DNA of 53,609 nucleotides from JBCCEV01 sp039030125 (GCA_039030125.1 JBCCEV010000001.1:1-53609); one strand, 5' to 3'. Counted from the first letter of the stretch, positions 16,348 through 25,327 are shown. Notes: a model not told the origin generated them from the letters alone. Numbers and translations: made by a program.

Positions 16348-17649
16348 ATGGCAGGCGCATTTCAAGAGAAAGTTAAATCGGTACAAGAAGACTGGGCGAG
16401 TAATTCCAGGTGGCAAGGTGTAACTCGCCCTTACACAGCCGAAGACGTGGTTCGACTCGCTGGTAGCGTGGACATCGAATACTCGCTAGCGCGACGTGGC
16501 GCCGAGAAACTCTGGAAGCTGGTCAACGAAGAAGATTTTGTTCCCTGTTTGGGCGCCCTCACCGGGGGTCAAGCGGTGCAACAAGTGAAGGCTGGCGTCA
16601 AAGCAATTTACCTTTCGGGTTGGCAAGTCGCCGCGGACGCTAACACCTCCGAGACGATGTATCCCGACCAGTCGCTCTATGCGGTTAATTCGGTGCCGAC
16701 GATTGTTCGTCGCATCAACAATTCCTTTCAACGGGCCGATCAAATTCAATGGCAAAAGAGCAATGGCGACATTGATTACTTTGCGCCCATCGTTGCCGAT
16801 GCCGAAGCTGGTTTTGGCGGTGTACTGAATGCCTATGAATTGATGCGCGGCATGATCGAAGCAGGCGCTTCCGGTGTGCATTTCGAAGACCAACTTGCGT
16901 CAGTTAAAAAATGTGGACACATGGGCGGCAAAGTTTTGGTGCCGACCCAAGAAGCTATTCAAAAACTTGTGGCGGCGCGTCTGGCTGCTGACGTGATGAA
17001 TGTCCCGACCGTGCTGCTGGCCCGAACCGACGCGAATGCAGCCGCCCTGCTCACCAGCGATGTCGATGAGCGCGATAAGAAATTTGTTACTGGAACCCGT
17101 ACTGCGGAAGGTTTCTTCGAAACCCGTGCGGGGATCGACCAAGCGATTGACCGTGGTTTGTCATACGCGCCTTACGCGGATCTGTTGTGGTGTGAAACAG
17201 CGGTGCCCGACCTCGCGGAAGCGAGAAAATTCGCCGAAGCGATCAAAGGCCAGTTCCCGGATCAGCTGCTCGCCTACAACTGCTCGCCGTCGTTCAACTG
17301 GAAGAAGAATCTCGACGACGCGACCATCGCGAAATTCCAACGTGAACTTGGCGCGATGGGTTACAAGTACCAATTCATTACCTTAGCCGGCATTCACAAC
17401 ATGTGGTACAACATGTTCGACCTCGCCGAGCACTACGTCGAAAACGGCATGACTGCATACGTTGAGATGGTGCAGGAGCAGGAGTTCGCGGCCGCTTCGC
17501 GCGGGTACACCTTCGCGAGTCATCAACAAGAAGTAGGTGCTGGCTACTTTGACGATGTGACCACCGTGATTCAGGGCGGACAGTCGTCAGTCACCGCACT
17601 TACTGGATCGACCGAAGAAGAGCAGTTCGACTCCGCCGCTAGCGCTTAG
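16348..17649 (+). CDS. aceA: Isocitrate lyase
   Basis: A 433-residue enzyme from the ATG at 16348, which has CAGGAG 6-7 bases upstream; the GTG at 16330 lacks such a site. It splits isocitrate to glyoxylate and succinate, the first step of the glyoxylate shunt needed for growth on acetate or fatty acids. The catalytic loop KKCGHMGGK (Cys189) is that of true isocitrate lyases and not of methylisocitrate lyase. ADAEAGFGG holds metal-binding Asp and the C-terminal segment contains NCSPSFNW. It is monocistronic; the malate synthase gene is not adjacent. Confidence 0.97.
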   Translation: MAGAFQEKVKSVQEDWASNSRWQGVTRPYTAEDVVRLAGSVDIEYSLARRGAEKLWKLVNEEDFVPCLGALTGGQAVQQVKAGVKAIYLSGWQVAADANTSETMYPDQSLYAVNSVPTIVRRINNSFQRADQIQWQKSNGDIDYFAPIVADAEAGFGGVLNAYELMRGMIEAGASGVHFEDQLASVKKCGHMGGKVLVPTQEAIQKLVAARLAADVMNVPTVLLARTDANAAALLTSDVDERDKKFVTGTRTAEGFFETRAGIDQAIDRGLSYAPYADLLWCETAVPDLAEARKFAEAIKGQFPDQLLAYNCSPSFNWKKNLDDATIAKFQRELGAMGYKYQFITLAGIHNMWYNMFDLAEHYVENGMTAYVEMVQEQEFAAASRGYTFASHQQEVGAGYFDDVTTVIQGGQSSVTALTGSTEEEQFDSAASA

Positions 17650-17661
17650 CGCTCAGCGGCT

Positions 17662-17694
17662 GCGCGGCGTAAATCCGGCGTCGCGCGGTTTTCT
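17662..17694 (+). terminator. Possible intrinsic terminator of aceA
   Basis: GCGCGGCG (17662-17669) pairs with CGTCGCGC (17679-17686) through one G-U pair, with a 9-base loop, followed by GGTTTTCT. The T-run is short, so efficiency is uncertain, but its place 12 bp after the aceA stop fits. Confidence 0.4.
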
Positions 17695-17985
17695 CCGACT
17701 CCTCTACTCCAGCAGAGTCTGGGTCAACGCGTTCCCAACGGTTGGCCGTGGCACCTGCTCGTTCGTTTGGGGCCCCTGCTTGCTCTAATGAGCGCCCAAA
17801 ATTTTGGTTCTCAAGGTTATCGTTGCCCGCGCGCACGACCTGCCTTCGCGGGACGGGTAGCCCAGCTTTTTTAGGTTTTGGCCAAGGTCCGGCCGCGACC
17901 GCCAAGTTTTCGCATGAGCTTTCGCTACCTGTCGGCGTGGCCCAGCTTCGCTCGCGGCTCATCTTCTGCGCGCCTGGGTGAGTCA
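17695..17985. other. Gene-free interval, possible degenerate repeat element
   Basis: No convincing gene lies here. A minus-strand frame of about 115 codons (17639-17986) and a plus-strand frame of 79 codons are open but have no family resemblance, no ribosome site, and Arg/Ser/Pro-biased composition. A hairpin is visible: CCCGCG (17826-17831) with CGCGGG (17847-17852). T-rich runs follow at 17867-17879. The interval may be a decayed intergenic repeat. Confidence 0.35.
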
Positions 17986-19062
17986 ATGTCGGCCCTGGTT
18001 CGTGCTTATCTTATTCCGGCCGCGGTATTTCAAAGCGTCATCATCGGTGGTGGTTACGGTACCGGTCGCGAAGTCGTTGAATATGTCTCGCGCCTGGGTC
18101 TCTACAGCGGCTTGTTCTCCTGTTGTGTCATCGCGGTGCTGTTTGGTTTGGTCCTCGCGATAAGTTTCGCCTACGCCCAAAAATTCCACTGCTACGACTA
18201 CCGGCGTTTTCTGAAACACCTGCTGGGACGTTGCTGGTTTGTGTATGAAATGCTCTTCGTTGCGCTTTTGATTGTCGTCGTTGCCGTGGTGATGTCCGCC
18301 GCGGCTGACACCGCATTCGGTGGTTTTGGTATTCCAAAGCCCATAACCACCGCCGCCGTGTTAGTGGCTGTCATTGTTTTGAGTTTTTTCGGTCGAGATC
18401 TGGTGCAACAAATCATGTTGGGTTGGACGAGCCTGCTAATGCTGTGCATAGCGGTTTTTATCGCGACAGGCCTAGCCAGAAGCTGGTCAGGTTTTTTTGA
18501 GTTCGGTGTGGAACAAGGTGCCGGTGCGGCTTTACTGAGCGGCTCCAAGTTTGCCATCTACAACAGTGCATTGGTCCCAGTGCTCCTGTACAGCGTGCGC
18601 GGCGTCAATAGCCAACGCACCGCACTGGCCGCTGGATTGCTGGCCGGTATTTTTGGTGCATTACCAGCGCTACTGATACATCTCATATTCAGTCCGCAGC
18701 TCGAGCGCATTATCGATATGTCGGTGCCAACACTTGGCGCGCTTAAGCTTCTCGATTTCGGCGCGGCTGTCCCGGTTTTTTACGTCGTGCTGTTTGGGAC
18801 CGTTGTGCTGACAGCGGTCGGTGTTCTTCAAGGCCTCGCGGAACGGATTGATGGTTGGCGCGTGGAAGGAGGTCTTGCGGTTATGGGGCCGATCAATCGT
18901 GCAGCGATTTGTTCAATGGTGGTACTGGCCAGTGTCGCTCTTGCGCAATTCGGTATCGTCGCGCTCGTTGCTAAAGGCTATGGCGCCTTGTCGTGGGGAT
19001 TTTTCTTGGTCTTTACGGTGCCGTTGCTGACGCTTGGAATTAGCCGCGTGGCGCGCCGCTAA
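17986..19062 (+). CDS. YkvI family membrane protein (APC-like transporter)
   Basis: A 358-residue integral membrane protein with about ten hydrophobic segments. The first contains FQSVIIGGGYGTGREVVEY, the glycine-rich motif typical of the YkvI family (COG3949), which is distantly related to LeuT/APC-fold amino-acid transporters. Its substrate is unknown. The start at 17986 places the first membrane segment close to the N-terminus; the upstream in-frame start at 17878 adds 36 Arg/Ser-rich residues and is unlikely. No clear ribosome binding site precedes it. It converges on the MetE-like gene with a 3-bp gap. Confidence 0.82.
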   Translation: MSALVRAYLIPAAVFQSVIIGGGYGTGREVVEYVSRLGLYSGLFSCCVIAVLFGLVLAISFAYAQKFHCYDYRRFLKHLLGRCWFVYEMLFVALLIVVVAVVMSAAADTAFGGFGIPKPITTAAVLVAVIVLSFFGRDLVQQIMLGWTSLLMLCIAVFIATGLARSWSGFFEFGVEQGAGAALLSGSKFAIYNSALVPVLLYSVRGVNSQRTALAAGLLAGIFGALPALLIHLIFSPQLERIIDMSVPTLGALKLLDFGAAVPVFYVVLFGTVVLTAVGVLQGLAERIDGWRVEGGLAVMGPINRAAICSMVVLASVALAQFGIVALVAKGYGALSWGFFLVFTVPLLTLGISRVARR

Positions 19063-19065
19063 ATC

Positions 19066-20208
19066 TTAATGTCCCCATAGGCGCGCGCTAGCAATTTCAG
19101 CACCCTGCACCAACGCTGACAACTTTTCTATTGCGATAGCGGGATTCACGCGGCCGAATTTTGTGAACGTGCCGAAACCACAGTCGGTGCCCGCAAGCAC
19201 CCGCTCGCGCCCGACAATGTGCGCGAATCGGCAGATCCGCTCGGCGACTAATTCCCGGTGATCGATGTAGTTGGTGCAGGTATCTATCACGCCCGGCATG
19301 AGGACCTTATCCTCGGGAAGGCCCAGCTCCTCCCACACACTAGCCTCGTGCGAGTGGCGTGGATTTGATGCTTCAAAGCTCAAGGTTTGCGCTTTGGCTT
19401 GGCAAACCAGAGGCGCAATCTTTTTTAGCGGTATGTCGAGATGGTGCGGCCCTTCGTAATTTCCCCAACAAATATGTAGACGCACATGCTCGGCCGGAAC
19501 ATTGACGAGTGCGGCGTTAAGAACTTCGAGCTGCTTCCCCGCTTCGCGCAAAAACTCTTCATCGCTAAGGGTCTTGTATTTGATGTGCCGCGCCATCGCC
19601 AGATCTGGGCAGTCGACCTGAAGGGTGAGGCCGGCCGCACTGATCGTTTCGAATTCTTCGCGCATCACCTCGCCGATCGCTTCGAGATACTCGTCCTCGC
19701 TGGCGTAGTATTCGTTGGGCAGTGAGGTGGCGATGATCCCCGGCGAAGAGGCATTCATAAAACCGCCAAGCGCGTCAGACTCGCGCAGCAGCCGCCGCAA
19801 CCGGGCGATATCTTGTTCGAGAGGTTCGCGATTAACGACGCGGATTTCGCCGCTGCACACCGGCCGCTTAATCGGCGGCGCTTGATTCTGGGCGGCTGCT
19901 TGCACGAGGTAGTCGGGAAAAAGTTCGAGATCGCCGGGTGGCACCCGAGGAGAGTCTCCGGAGAAGCCGGAGCAGCGATCTTTGATGTAAGTGGAAAATC
20001 CGATTTTGCTCATTTCCCCGTCACTGATCACATCAATGCCGAGCCCCATCTGCATTTTGACTGCGTTAGCCACCGCTTCATCGACGGTATCGTCAAATAA
20101 TTTCTTATCAACGATCTCGCCGTTTTCGCGAGCGATCAGCAGATCAGCGAGTGCATCAGGGCGCGGCAAGCTGCCCACATGGGTGGTTAGGATGCGATCC
20201 GCATTCAT
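19066..20208 (-). CDS. Cobalamin-independent methionine synthase C-terminal family protein (MetE-like)
   Basis: A 380-residue UROD/MetE-fold protein equivalent to the catalytic half of MetE. It opens ILTTHVGSLPRPDAL, and zinc-ligand positions are visible as His-x-Cys in RLHICWGNYEG and Cys in TDCGFGTFTKFG. Stand-alone members transfer methyl or alkyl groups to a thiol; some are epoxyalkane:coenzyme M transferase-like. Full-length MetE is about 750 residues, so this is the short paralogue class and its substrate is not known. The ATG at 20208 follows the FAD oxidoreductase stop by 6 bp. Confidence 0.85.
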   Translation of the reverse strand: MNADRILTTHVGSLPRPDALADLLIARENGEIVDKKLFDDTVDEAVANAVKMQMGLGIDVISDGEMSKIGFSTYIKDRCSGFSGDSPRVPPGDLELFPDYLVQAAAQNQAPPIKRPVCSGEIRVVNREPLEQDIARLRRLLRESDALGGFMNASSPGIIATSLPNEYYASEDEYLEAIGEVMREEFETISAAGLTLQVDCPDLAMARHIKYKTLSDEEFLREAGKQLEVLNAALVNVPAEHVRLHICWGNYEGPHHLDIPLKKIAPLVCQAKAQTLSFEASNPRHSHEASVWEELGLPEDKVLMPGVIDTCTNYIDHRELVAERICRFAHIVGRERVLAGTDCGFGTFTKFGRVNPAIAIEKLSALVQGAEIASARLWGH

Positions 20209-20214
20209 TGCCAG

Positions 20215-21570
20215 TCAGGGCTTGATGTTCTGATTCAAACGAAAGAAGTTCGCTGGGTCGTACTTTCGTTTGACTTCCACCAAGCGCTCGTAATTAGCAC
20301 CGAAGGCCGCCCGAAGTTGATCGATTTCGGTCATCTGGTCCGCCCCCATTAGATTCGCGTAGATCCGGCCGCTGCTATGCGGCTCCATCGCCGTATAAGC
20401 GTCACGCGCCCACTGCATGTGCTCTGCATCCTCTTTTTCATCCGTCCATTGGCCGACGATGCCCAGATCGTATTGGGCGTCCCGATGAGCAAACGCCGTT
20501 TCGGTTTCACCGATTTGGCTGGATGGGCCACCGTAGTAGTACTCAATCATCATCGCAGATAAGGGCGAGGTCGCGCGGTTGCCATGCTCGACGATCGTGT
20601 CGATTGCATCGTCAGTCAGTTCTTCAAGAAATGTCGACTTCCAATAATTGCGGTTGCCGTACGGGAAGCCGGCATCGAACATGGTCTGCATTTCGATTCG
20701 GGGCATCGGCGCCATCATATCGGCGATTGGTGAACCAAAGTCGCGAAGGGGCTTGAGGACTTTTTCACTATCACTTTGCTCACCACAGAAGCACCCGATG
20801 ATCGCGGTAACCGGTGTGCCGTCAGGGAGACTCAACATCGCACAGTAGGCGGTTAGCTCCAGCGGTGCGCTCCTGGTGAAGTCGCGATAAAAACGATAGA
20901 CCTCACCGGCAGCCTCACGGGGATGGATGATCATGCCGCCAACAATATCTTTGACGGGATGCGCCTGAAACTCGAACTCAGTGACGACGCCGAAATTGCC
21001 GCCGCCGCCGCGCAGTCCCCAGAACAGATCTGGATTTTCCGTGGCGCTGGCATTTAACACCTGGCCATTTGCCGTAACGACTTCGGCGGAAATCAAGTTA
21101 TCGCAGGTCATGCCGTATTTACGCACGAGCCATCCGACACCCCCGCCCAGCGCGAGCCCCCCGACACCAGTTTCGGAGACAATCCCCGCTGGTACCGCCA
21201 GATCTTGTTCGCACGAAGCCCGATCCATATCGCCGAGCGTGCATCCGCCTTGAACTTTCACCCGCCGAGTTGCTGGGTCAATGATGACGCGATTCATTGG
21301 CGAAAGATCGATCATCAAGCCGTCATCACAGATTGCGTTGCCGGCCACGTTGTGACCGCCACCGCGCACGGATACCAGCAACTGGTGCTCGCGCGCGAAG
21401 TTGACCGAGGCGACGACGTCATTGGTATTCGCGCAGCGGGCAATGGCCCCCGGGCGCTTATCGATCATGGCATTCCAGATCGTTCGCGCATCGTCGTATT
21501 CGGGATCGCCAGGGCACTGCAATGAACCCGCGAGCTGGGGTTCGAGGCCGCGAAGAAGGGCTTGGTCCAT
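20215..21570 (-). CDS. FAD-binding oxidoreductase, berberine-bridge-enzyme type
   Basis: A 451-residue flavoprotein. The PCMH FAD domain includes VSVRGGGHNVAGN (His73, the usual 8-alpha-histidyl FAD attachment) and KYGMTCDNL (Cys156, the 6-S-cysteinyl attachment), so a bicovalently bound FAD is likely. The C-terminal BBE motif is seen as ERLVEVKRKYDPANFFRLNQ. Such oxidases act on sugars or other alcohols; the substrate is unknown. There is no signal peptide, suggesting a cytoplasmic place. It precedes the MetE-like gene in a two-gene leftward unit. Confidence 0.9.
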   Translation of the reverse strand: MDQALLRGLEPQLAGSLQCPGDPEYDDARTIWNAMIDKRPGAIARCANTNDVVASVNFAREHQLLVSVRGGGHNVAGNAICDDGLMIDLSPMNRVIIDPATRRVKVQGGCTLGDMDRASCEQDLAVPAGIVSETGVGGLALGGGVGWLVRKYGMTCDNLISAEVVTANGQVLNASATENPDLFWGLRGGGGNFGVVTEFEFQAHPVKDIVGGMIIHPREAAGEVYRFYRDFTRSAPLELTAYCAMLSLPDGTPVTAIIGCFCGEQSDSEKVLKPLRDFGSPIADMMAPMPRIEMQTMFDAGFPYGNRNYWKSTFLEELTDDAIDTIVEHGNRATSPLSAMMIEYYYGGPSSQIGETETAFAHRDAQYDLGIVGQWTDEKEDAEHMQWARDAYTAMEPHSSGRIYANLMGADQMTEIDQLRAAFGANYERLVEVKRKYDPANFFRLNQNIKP

Positions 21571-21659
21571 GGTTGTCTCCGTTGTCGTGCTTTAACCGAC
21601 AGTAAGCCCTAAACGGGAATAGAACAATGGCACGCTAGAGAAAGGTGGGGCAGAACGAA

Positions 21660-22793
21660 TTAAAGAGACGAGACTCCCACCATAATTTTCCGGTAGATCA
21701 CCGCGAGATGCTCGAGGTCGTCGCTGGCGACGCATTCGTTTACTTTGTGGATGGATTCATTGACCGGACCGAGTTCGACGATCTGTGTACCGAGGCGGGT
21801 AATGAAGCGTCCATCGGATGTCCCGCCACCGGTTGATAGATCGGTCTTGAGGCCGGTTTCTTCTTGGATTACCGCATCGACAACTTCAACCAACTCGCCG
21901 CCCGGCGTTAGAAACGGGTTACCCGAGAGGTGCCACTCGAGCGTGAAATTAAGGCCATGCCGGTTCAAAACCGCTGCGGTTTTCTCACGCAGCCCGTCGT
22001 TGGATTGCTCCGTCGAAAAGCGGAAGTTGAGTTTAACCTTAGCGGTCCCGGGCACCACGTTATCGGCGCCGGTGCCCGCGTTGATATTGGATATCTGAAA
22101 ACTCGTCGGCGGATAATACTCGTTGCCCTGATCCCATTCGGTCGTGCTTAACTCGGCTAAGGCCGGCATCAAGTCATGGATGGGGTTGCGCACTTTTTCT
22201 GGATACGCAACGTGACCTTGAATGCCATGCGCTGTGATATGGCCGTTCAGTGATCCACGACGCCCCACGCGAACCACATCGCCAAGCTTGCTCTTGCAAC
22301 TGGGCTCACCAACGACGCACCACATCAATTGGATGTTTTCCCGCTCAAGATATTCGACGATTTTAATCGTGCCGTCGGTCGCCGGCCCTTCTTCGTCGGA
22401 AGTTAGCAAAAACGCGATCCCAAGCCCGCTGTTGGGGTGTTCGCGCAAAAACTCTTCAACAGCGATCACCATCGCCGCAAGGCTGCCTTTCATGTCGGCC
22501 GCACCGCGTCCGTAGACCAGGCCATCTTTGATGGTTGGCTCAAACGGATCGGTATGCCACTCCTCGCGCGGGCCGCTGGGAACCACGTCAGTGTGGCCGG
22601 CGAAACCGAAGTAGGGAGGATCACCGTAGCAGGCCCACAGGTTATCGACTTCCCCGGATCTGATCCGCTTCAACTCGAAACCGAGCGCCGCCAATCGCGA
22701 GCCGATTACGTCAAGGCAGCCTTCGTCTTGCGGCGTTACCGACGGTCGCGCAATTAATTCGCAGGTGAGATCGAGAGTCGGTGAGCGGCTCAT
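21660..22793 (-). CDS. dapE: Succinyl-diaminopimelate desuccinylase
   Basis: A 377-residue M20 metallohydrolase from the ATG at 22793. It releases succinate from N-succinyl-LL-diaminopimelate in lysine and peptidoglycan synthesis. Metal and catalytic motifs are FAGHTDVVPSG, GRGAADMKGSLAAM, TSDEEGPATDGT and GEPSCKSKLGD, with STGGGTSDGRF and a late VNESIHKVNE. The segment upstream of 22793 in the same frame overlaps the DNA methyltransferase gene and is non-coding noise. dapE starts 7 bp after that gene's stop, so it is third in the bolA-methyltransferase-dapE unit. Confidence 0.95.
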   Translation of the reverse strand: MSRSPTLDLTCELIARPSVTPQDEGCLDVIGSRLAALGFELKRIRSGEVDNLWACYGDPPYFGFAGHTDVVPSGPREEWHTDPFEPTIKDGLVYGRGAADMKGSLAAMVIAVEEFLREHPNSGLGIAFLLTSDEEGPATDGTIKIVEYLERENIQLMWCVVGEPSCKSKLGDVVRVGRRGSLNGHITAHGIQGHVAYPEKVRNPIHDLMPALAELSTTEWDQGNEYYPPTSFQISNINAGTGADNVVPGTAKVKLNFRFSTEQSNDGLREKTAAVLNRHGLNFTLEWHLSGNPFLTPGGELVEVVDAVIQEETGLKTDLSTGGGTSDGRFITRLGTQIVELGPVNESIHKVNECVASDDLEHLAVIYRKIMVGVSSL

Positions 22794-22800
22794 GAACAGA

Positions 22801-23601
22801 TCAACCACGGAGTTCCTTGTCGAGCTGGTTGATGCGCTTTTTGGCAACCTTCGCGTGCTCCGCATCGCTTTCACAGCCAATGAACTGACGGTCATGGGCA
22901 ATCGCGGCGACGCCGGTGGTTCCAGATCCGGAGAACGGATCAAACACGACATCGCCCGGCGCGGTACTGGCCAGCAGGCAGCGCTCAACCAGGGCAAGCG
23001 GTTTTTGGGTGGGATGCTTTCCAAGCCGCTTCTCTTCCTTGCCCGGCGCGGTGAATTGCCACACGTTCTTCATTTGGCGCCCGCCATTCTCTTGTTTCAT
23101 ATCTTGGTAATTGAACCGGTAGCGCTCTTTAGCACCCTTTTTGGCCTTGGTGGCCCACAATACGATCTCAGTGGAGTGGGTGAAGCAGCGGCACCCTAGA
23201 TTCGGCGGCGGGTTCGGTTTTTCCCAAACGATGTCGTTCAAGATCCTAAATCCGAGTTCCATCATCGCCATACCAACACTAAGGTAGACGTGATGCGTCC
23301 CGCTTACCCAGATCGTACCCTCGGGTTTCAAAATCCGATGGCACTGAGATAACCATTCGCGGTTGATCTCATGATCGTCGTCCACGCCGAGGCTCCGGTC
23401 CCATTCGCCTTTGTTAACCGATTTACGCTTTCCGGCATGGCAGGTGGTACCGTCGTTGGATAAGAAATACGGCGGATCGGTCCACACGCAGTCGATGCTT
23501 GCGTCGTCGATGTGGGCGGCGAGATCAAGAAAATCGCGGCGATACAAACGCGAATGCCCATCGCGAGATGCCCACAGCGGCTTAGGTGCGCGTTTCGCCA
23601 T
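22801..23601 (-). CDS. DNA methyltransferase, N4/N6 (beta-class), no restriction partner
   Basis: A 266-residue amino-methyltransferase. Motif IV DPPY is at 42-45 (VWTDPPYFLSNDG), and motif I comes late, at FDPFSGSGTTG (220-230), after HPTQKP (196-201). This is the beta-class order. The FLSNDG and SVNKGEWDRS segments recall DpnA-like adenine methyltransferases of GATC specificity, but specificity cannot be read with confidence. No endonuclease gene lies beside it, so it is an orphan. Its ATG overlaps the bolA stop (TAATG), which couples it to two housekeeping genes and argues against a recently gained defence island. Confidence 0.88.
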   Translation of the reverse strand: MAKRAPKPLWASRDGHSRLYRRDFLDLAAHIDDASIDCVWTDPPYFLSNDGTTCHAGKRKSVNKGEWDRSLGVDDDHEINREWLSQCHRILKPEGTIWVSGTHHVYLSVGMAMMELGFRILNDIVWEKPNPPPNLGCRCFTHSTEIVLWATKAKKGAKERYRFNYQDMKQENGGRQMKNVWQFTAPGKEEKRLGKHPTQKPLALVERCLLASTAPGDVVFDPFSGSGTTGVAAIAHDRQFIGCESDAEHAKVAKKRINQLDKELRG

Positions 23602-23882
23602 TACGCGCTGGTTTCCGCGGGCGTTCTCGCGTCGATACTAAGGGCATGGATGTCGGTTTTCATCAGCTCGTCCAGGGCGGCGTAAACCATGCGATGGCGT
23701 TTGATGAGCGGCACGCCTTCGAAGGCTGCGGCAACCAAACTCACTCGGAAGTGGCCTTTGCCGTCGCGCGCACCGGCGTGACCGACATGGAGATGGCTCT
23801 CATCGATCACCTCAATCGCATGCAGCGTGAAAGCCTCCGTCAGGGTTGCTTCAATGAGTTCGCGGCGATTCTTTGCTGTCAC
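23601..23882 (-). CDS. BolA family protein
   Basis: A 93-residue protein with the BolA fold: residues about 20-80 contain VIDESHLHVGHAGARDGKGHFRVSLV and PLIKRHRMVYAALDEL, with the conserved helix-turn-helix-like RHRxVYxAL motif and the His residues that share Fe-S clusters with monothiol glutaredoxins. It may act in Fe-S trafficking or as a regulator. The ATG has no strong site before it. It is the first gene of the leftward unit with the DNA methyltransferase and dapE. Confidence 0.92.
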   Translation of the reverse strand: MTAKNRRELIEATLTEAFTLHAIEVIDESHLHVGHAGARDGKGHFRVSLVAAAFEGVPLIKRHRMVYAALDELMKTDIHALSIDARTPAETSA

Positions 23883-23974
23883 GGTAACCGGGAGCTTGGG
23901 CCAAAGGCGAAGTTTGCACGATAGGTGATGTCATCGCTAGGCGATGCGCCACAGGGTGTCATGTCTTGAAGGTC

Positions 23975-23983
23975 TGCGATAAT
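23975..23983 (+). promoter_or_regulatory. Extended -10 element before the YciO/Sua5 gene
   Basis: TGCGATAAT at 23975-23983 is a TGn-type extended -10 about 33 bases before the GTG start at 24016. No -35 of quality is seen, which is acceptable for extended -10 promoters. Confidence 0.4.
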
Positions 23984-24015
23984 AGCGCATACCCAAATGA
24001 AGGCGTGAGAACACC

Positions 24016-24654
24016 GTGGCCGCTGAGCGCCTAGTTGTGCACGCGGAGAACCCGCAGCGGCGAGCGATTAGCAAAGTCGCGGACGCAGTAGCAAATCAAG
24101 GCGTGGCGATTGTTCCCACCGACGGATGCTATGTGTTCATTTGTGCACTCGATAGCAAGGCGGCGCAGGAACGAATCCGTCTCATTCGTGGCTTGGAGCC
24201 CACCCATCAGTTCGCAATTTTGTGCCGCGACATCGGCCAACTTTCAGGTTTTGCCAAGATGGACAATGACGCCTTCCGCCTCGTCAAATCATTGAGCCCC
24301 GGGCCGTTTACCTTTCTTCTGCGGGCGACACGCGAGACGCCCAAACGATTACTCGACCCGAAACGAAAGACGGTGGGTATTAGGATCCCATCCGATCCTT
24401 GGTCGCAGCACTTTCTTGATCATTTCCCAGATCCCGTGATCTGTGCGACCGCGATCGATCGAGGCGACGAATTCCCCCTAACCGACGGCGACGAACAGTT
24501 CGCGCGATTCGCAAAACGGGTGGAATACGTGGTGGACTCCGGTTCGCTGGGGATTGAGCCCACGACAATTCTCGACCTGACAACATCGACGCCGACACTC
24601 GTGCGCCGGGGCAAAGGTGAGATATCGCATCTTGAGGTTGTCGAAAATGACTAG
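24016..24654 (+). CDS. L-threonylcarbamoyladenylate synthase family protein (YciO/Sua5 type)
   Basis: A 212-residue YrdC-fold protein. Characteristic parts are GVAIVPTDGCYVFICAL (substrate loop), PTHQFAILCRDI, the KSLSPGPFTFLLRAT block and KTVGIRIP. YrdC proteins make threonylcarbamoyl-AMP for tRNA t6A37; the length and details here (no Sua5 tail, Gly-Cys-Tyr in place of Glu-Thr-Val after PTD) fit the YciO branch, whose activity is weaker or different. The GTG start is used; no in-frame ATG would keep the whole domain. It overlaps the protease gene by 8 bp. Confidence 0.88.
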   Translation: MAAERLVVHAENPQRRAISKVADAVANQGVAIVPTDGCYVFICALDSKAAQERIRLIRGLEPTHQFAILCRDIGQLSGFAKMDNDAFRLVKSLSPGPFTFLLRATRETPKRLLDPKRKTVGIRIPSDPWSQHFLDHFPDPVICATAIDRGDEFPLTDGDEQFARFAKRVEYVVDSGSLGIEPTTILDLTTSTPTLVRRGKGEISHLEVVEND

Positions 24655-25285
24655 TCTCGCCCTGATTGCGGTGATCGGGGTGCCCGCGATTTTGGCGATA
24701 AGCTTGCACGAGGTCGCGCACGGTGCGGTGGCGCTGAAACTTGGTGACCGCACCGCCGCTGAACGCGGGCGGCTGAGTTTGAACCCCATCAAACACGTTG
24801 ACCCAATTGGCTCTATTGCAGTGCCAGCGGCCTTGTTTTTTCTTGGCAAAATCCTCTTCGGACATCCTCTTTATTTCGGTTGGGCGAAACCGGTCCCTGT
24901 GGTTTGGCGTCATCTCAATCCTCGACGACTGGGGATCGGACTGGTTGCAATCGCAGGCCCAATGGCGAACCTGCTGATGTTGCTCATTTGGTTTGCGTTC
25001 GCCTTTCTGCTTTCGTTCACGTCACAAGCGCCTCTGTTTTTGCTTGTGATGTGTGAGGCTGGGATAATGTTTAACGCGACACTTATGCTGATTAATCTTA
25101 TCCCCGTACCGCCCCTTGATGGCAGCCGCGTTGTTACGGCGATGCTGCCGGTGCAGTGGGCGCTACGCTATAACAAGATCGAACCTTACGGATTATTTGT
25201 GCTTTTGCTGCTGCTGACGACGGGGGGGTTGCAGTGGTTGTTCGGCGGCGTGATCGGCGTGCTGCTCGATGCCTTGCCGGCGTAG
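24647..25285 (+). CDS. Site-2 protease family (M50) membrane protein
   Basis: A 212-residue intramembrane metalloprotease of the minimal M50 type with about five or six membrane segments. The zinc motif HEVAH is at 21-25 in the first helix; the third ligand region LINLIPVPPLDGSRVV is near residue 155. No PDZ or CBS domain is present. The ATG at 24647 overlaps the upstream stop and starts right before the first helix; the upstream start at 24617 is unlikely. In many gammaproteobacteria this gene sits between the YrdC-type gene and trpS-scpA, as here. Confidence 0.9.
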   Translation: MTSLALIAVIGVPAILAISLHEVAHGAVALKLGDRTAAERGRLSLNPIKHVDPIGSIAVPAALFFLGKILFGHPLYFGWAKPVPVVWRHLNPRRLGIGLVAIAGPMANLLMLLIWFAFAFLLSFTSQAPLFLLVMCEAGIMFNATLMLINLIPVPPLDGSRVVTAMLPVQWALRYNKIEPYGLFVLLLLLTTGGLQWLFGGVIGVLLDALPA

Positions 25286-25327
25286 TGCGGCAGTCCCTTC
25301 CCAAATGATCTTGAGTGAATAACAAAA

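Noticed and set aside
17639..17986. Minus-strand frame of 115 codons between aceA and the YkvI gene
   Set aside because: No ribosome site, no family resemblance, and composition typical of a non-coding GC-rich frame.
22801..23601. Restriction-modification system
   Set aside because: No endonuclease or specificity gene adjoins the methyltransferase, and its neighbours are housekeeping genes.
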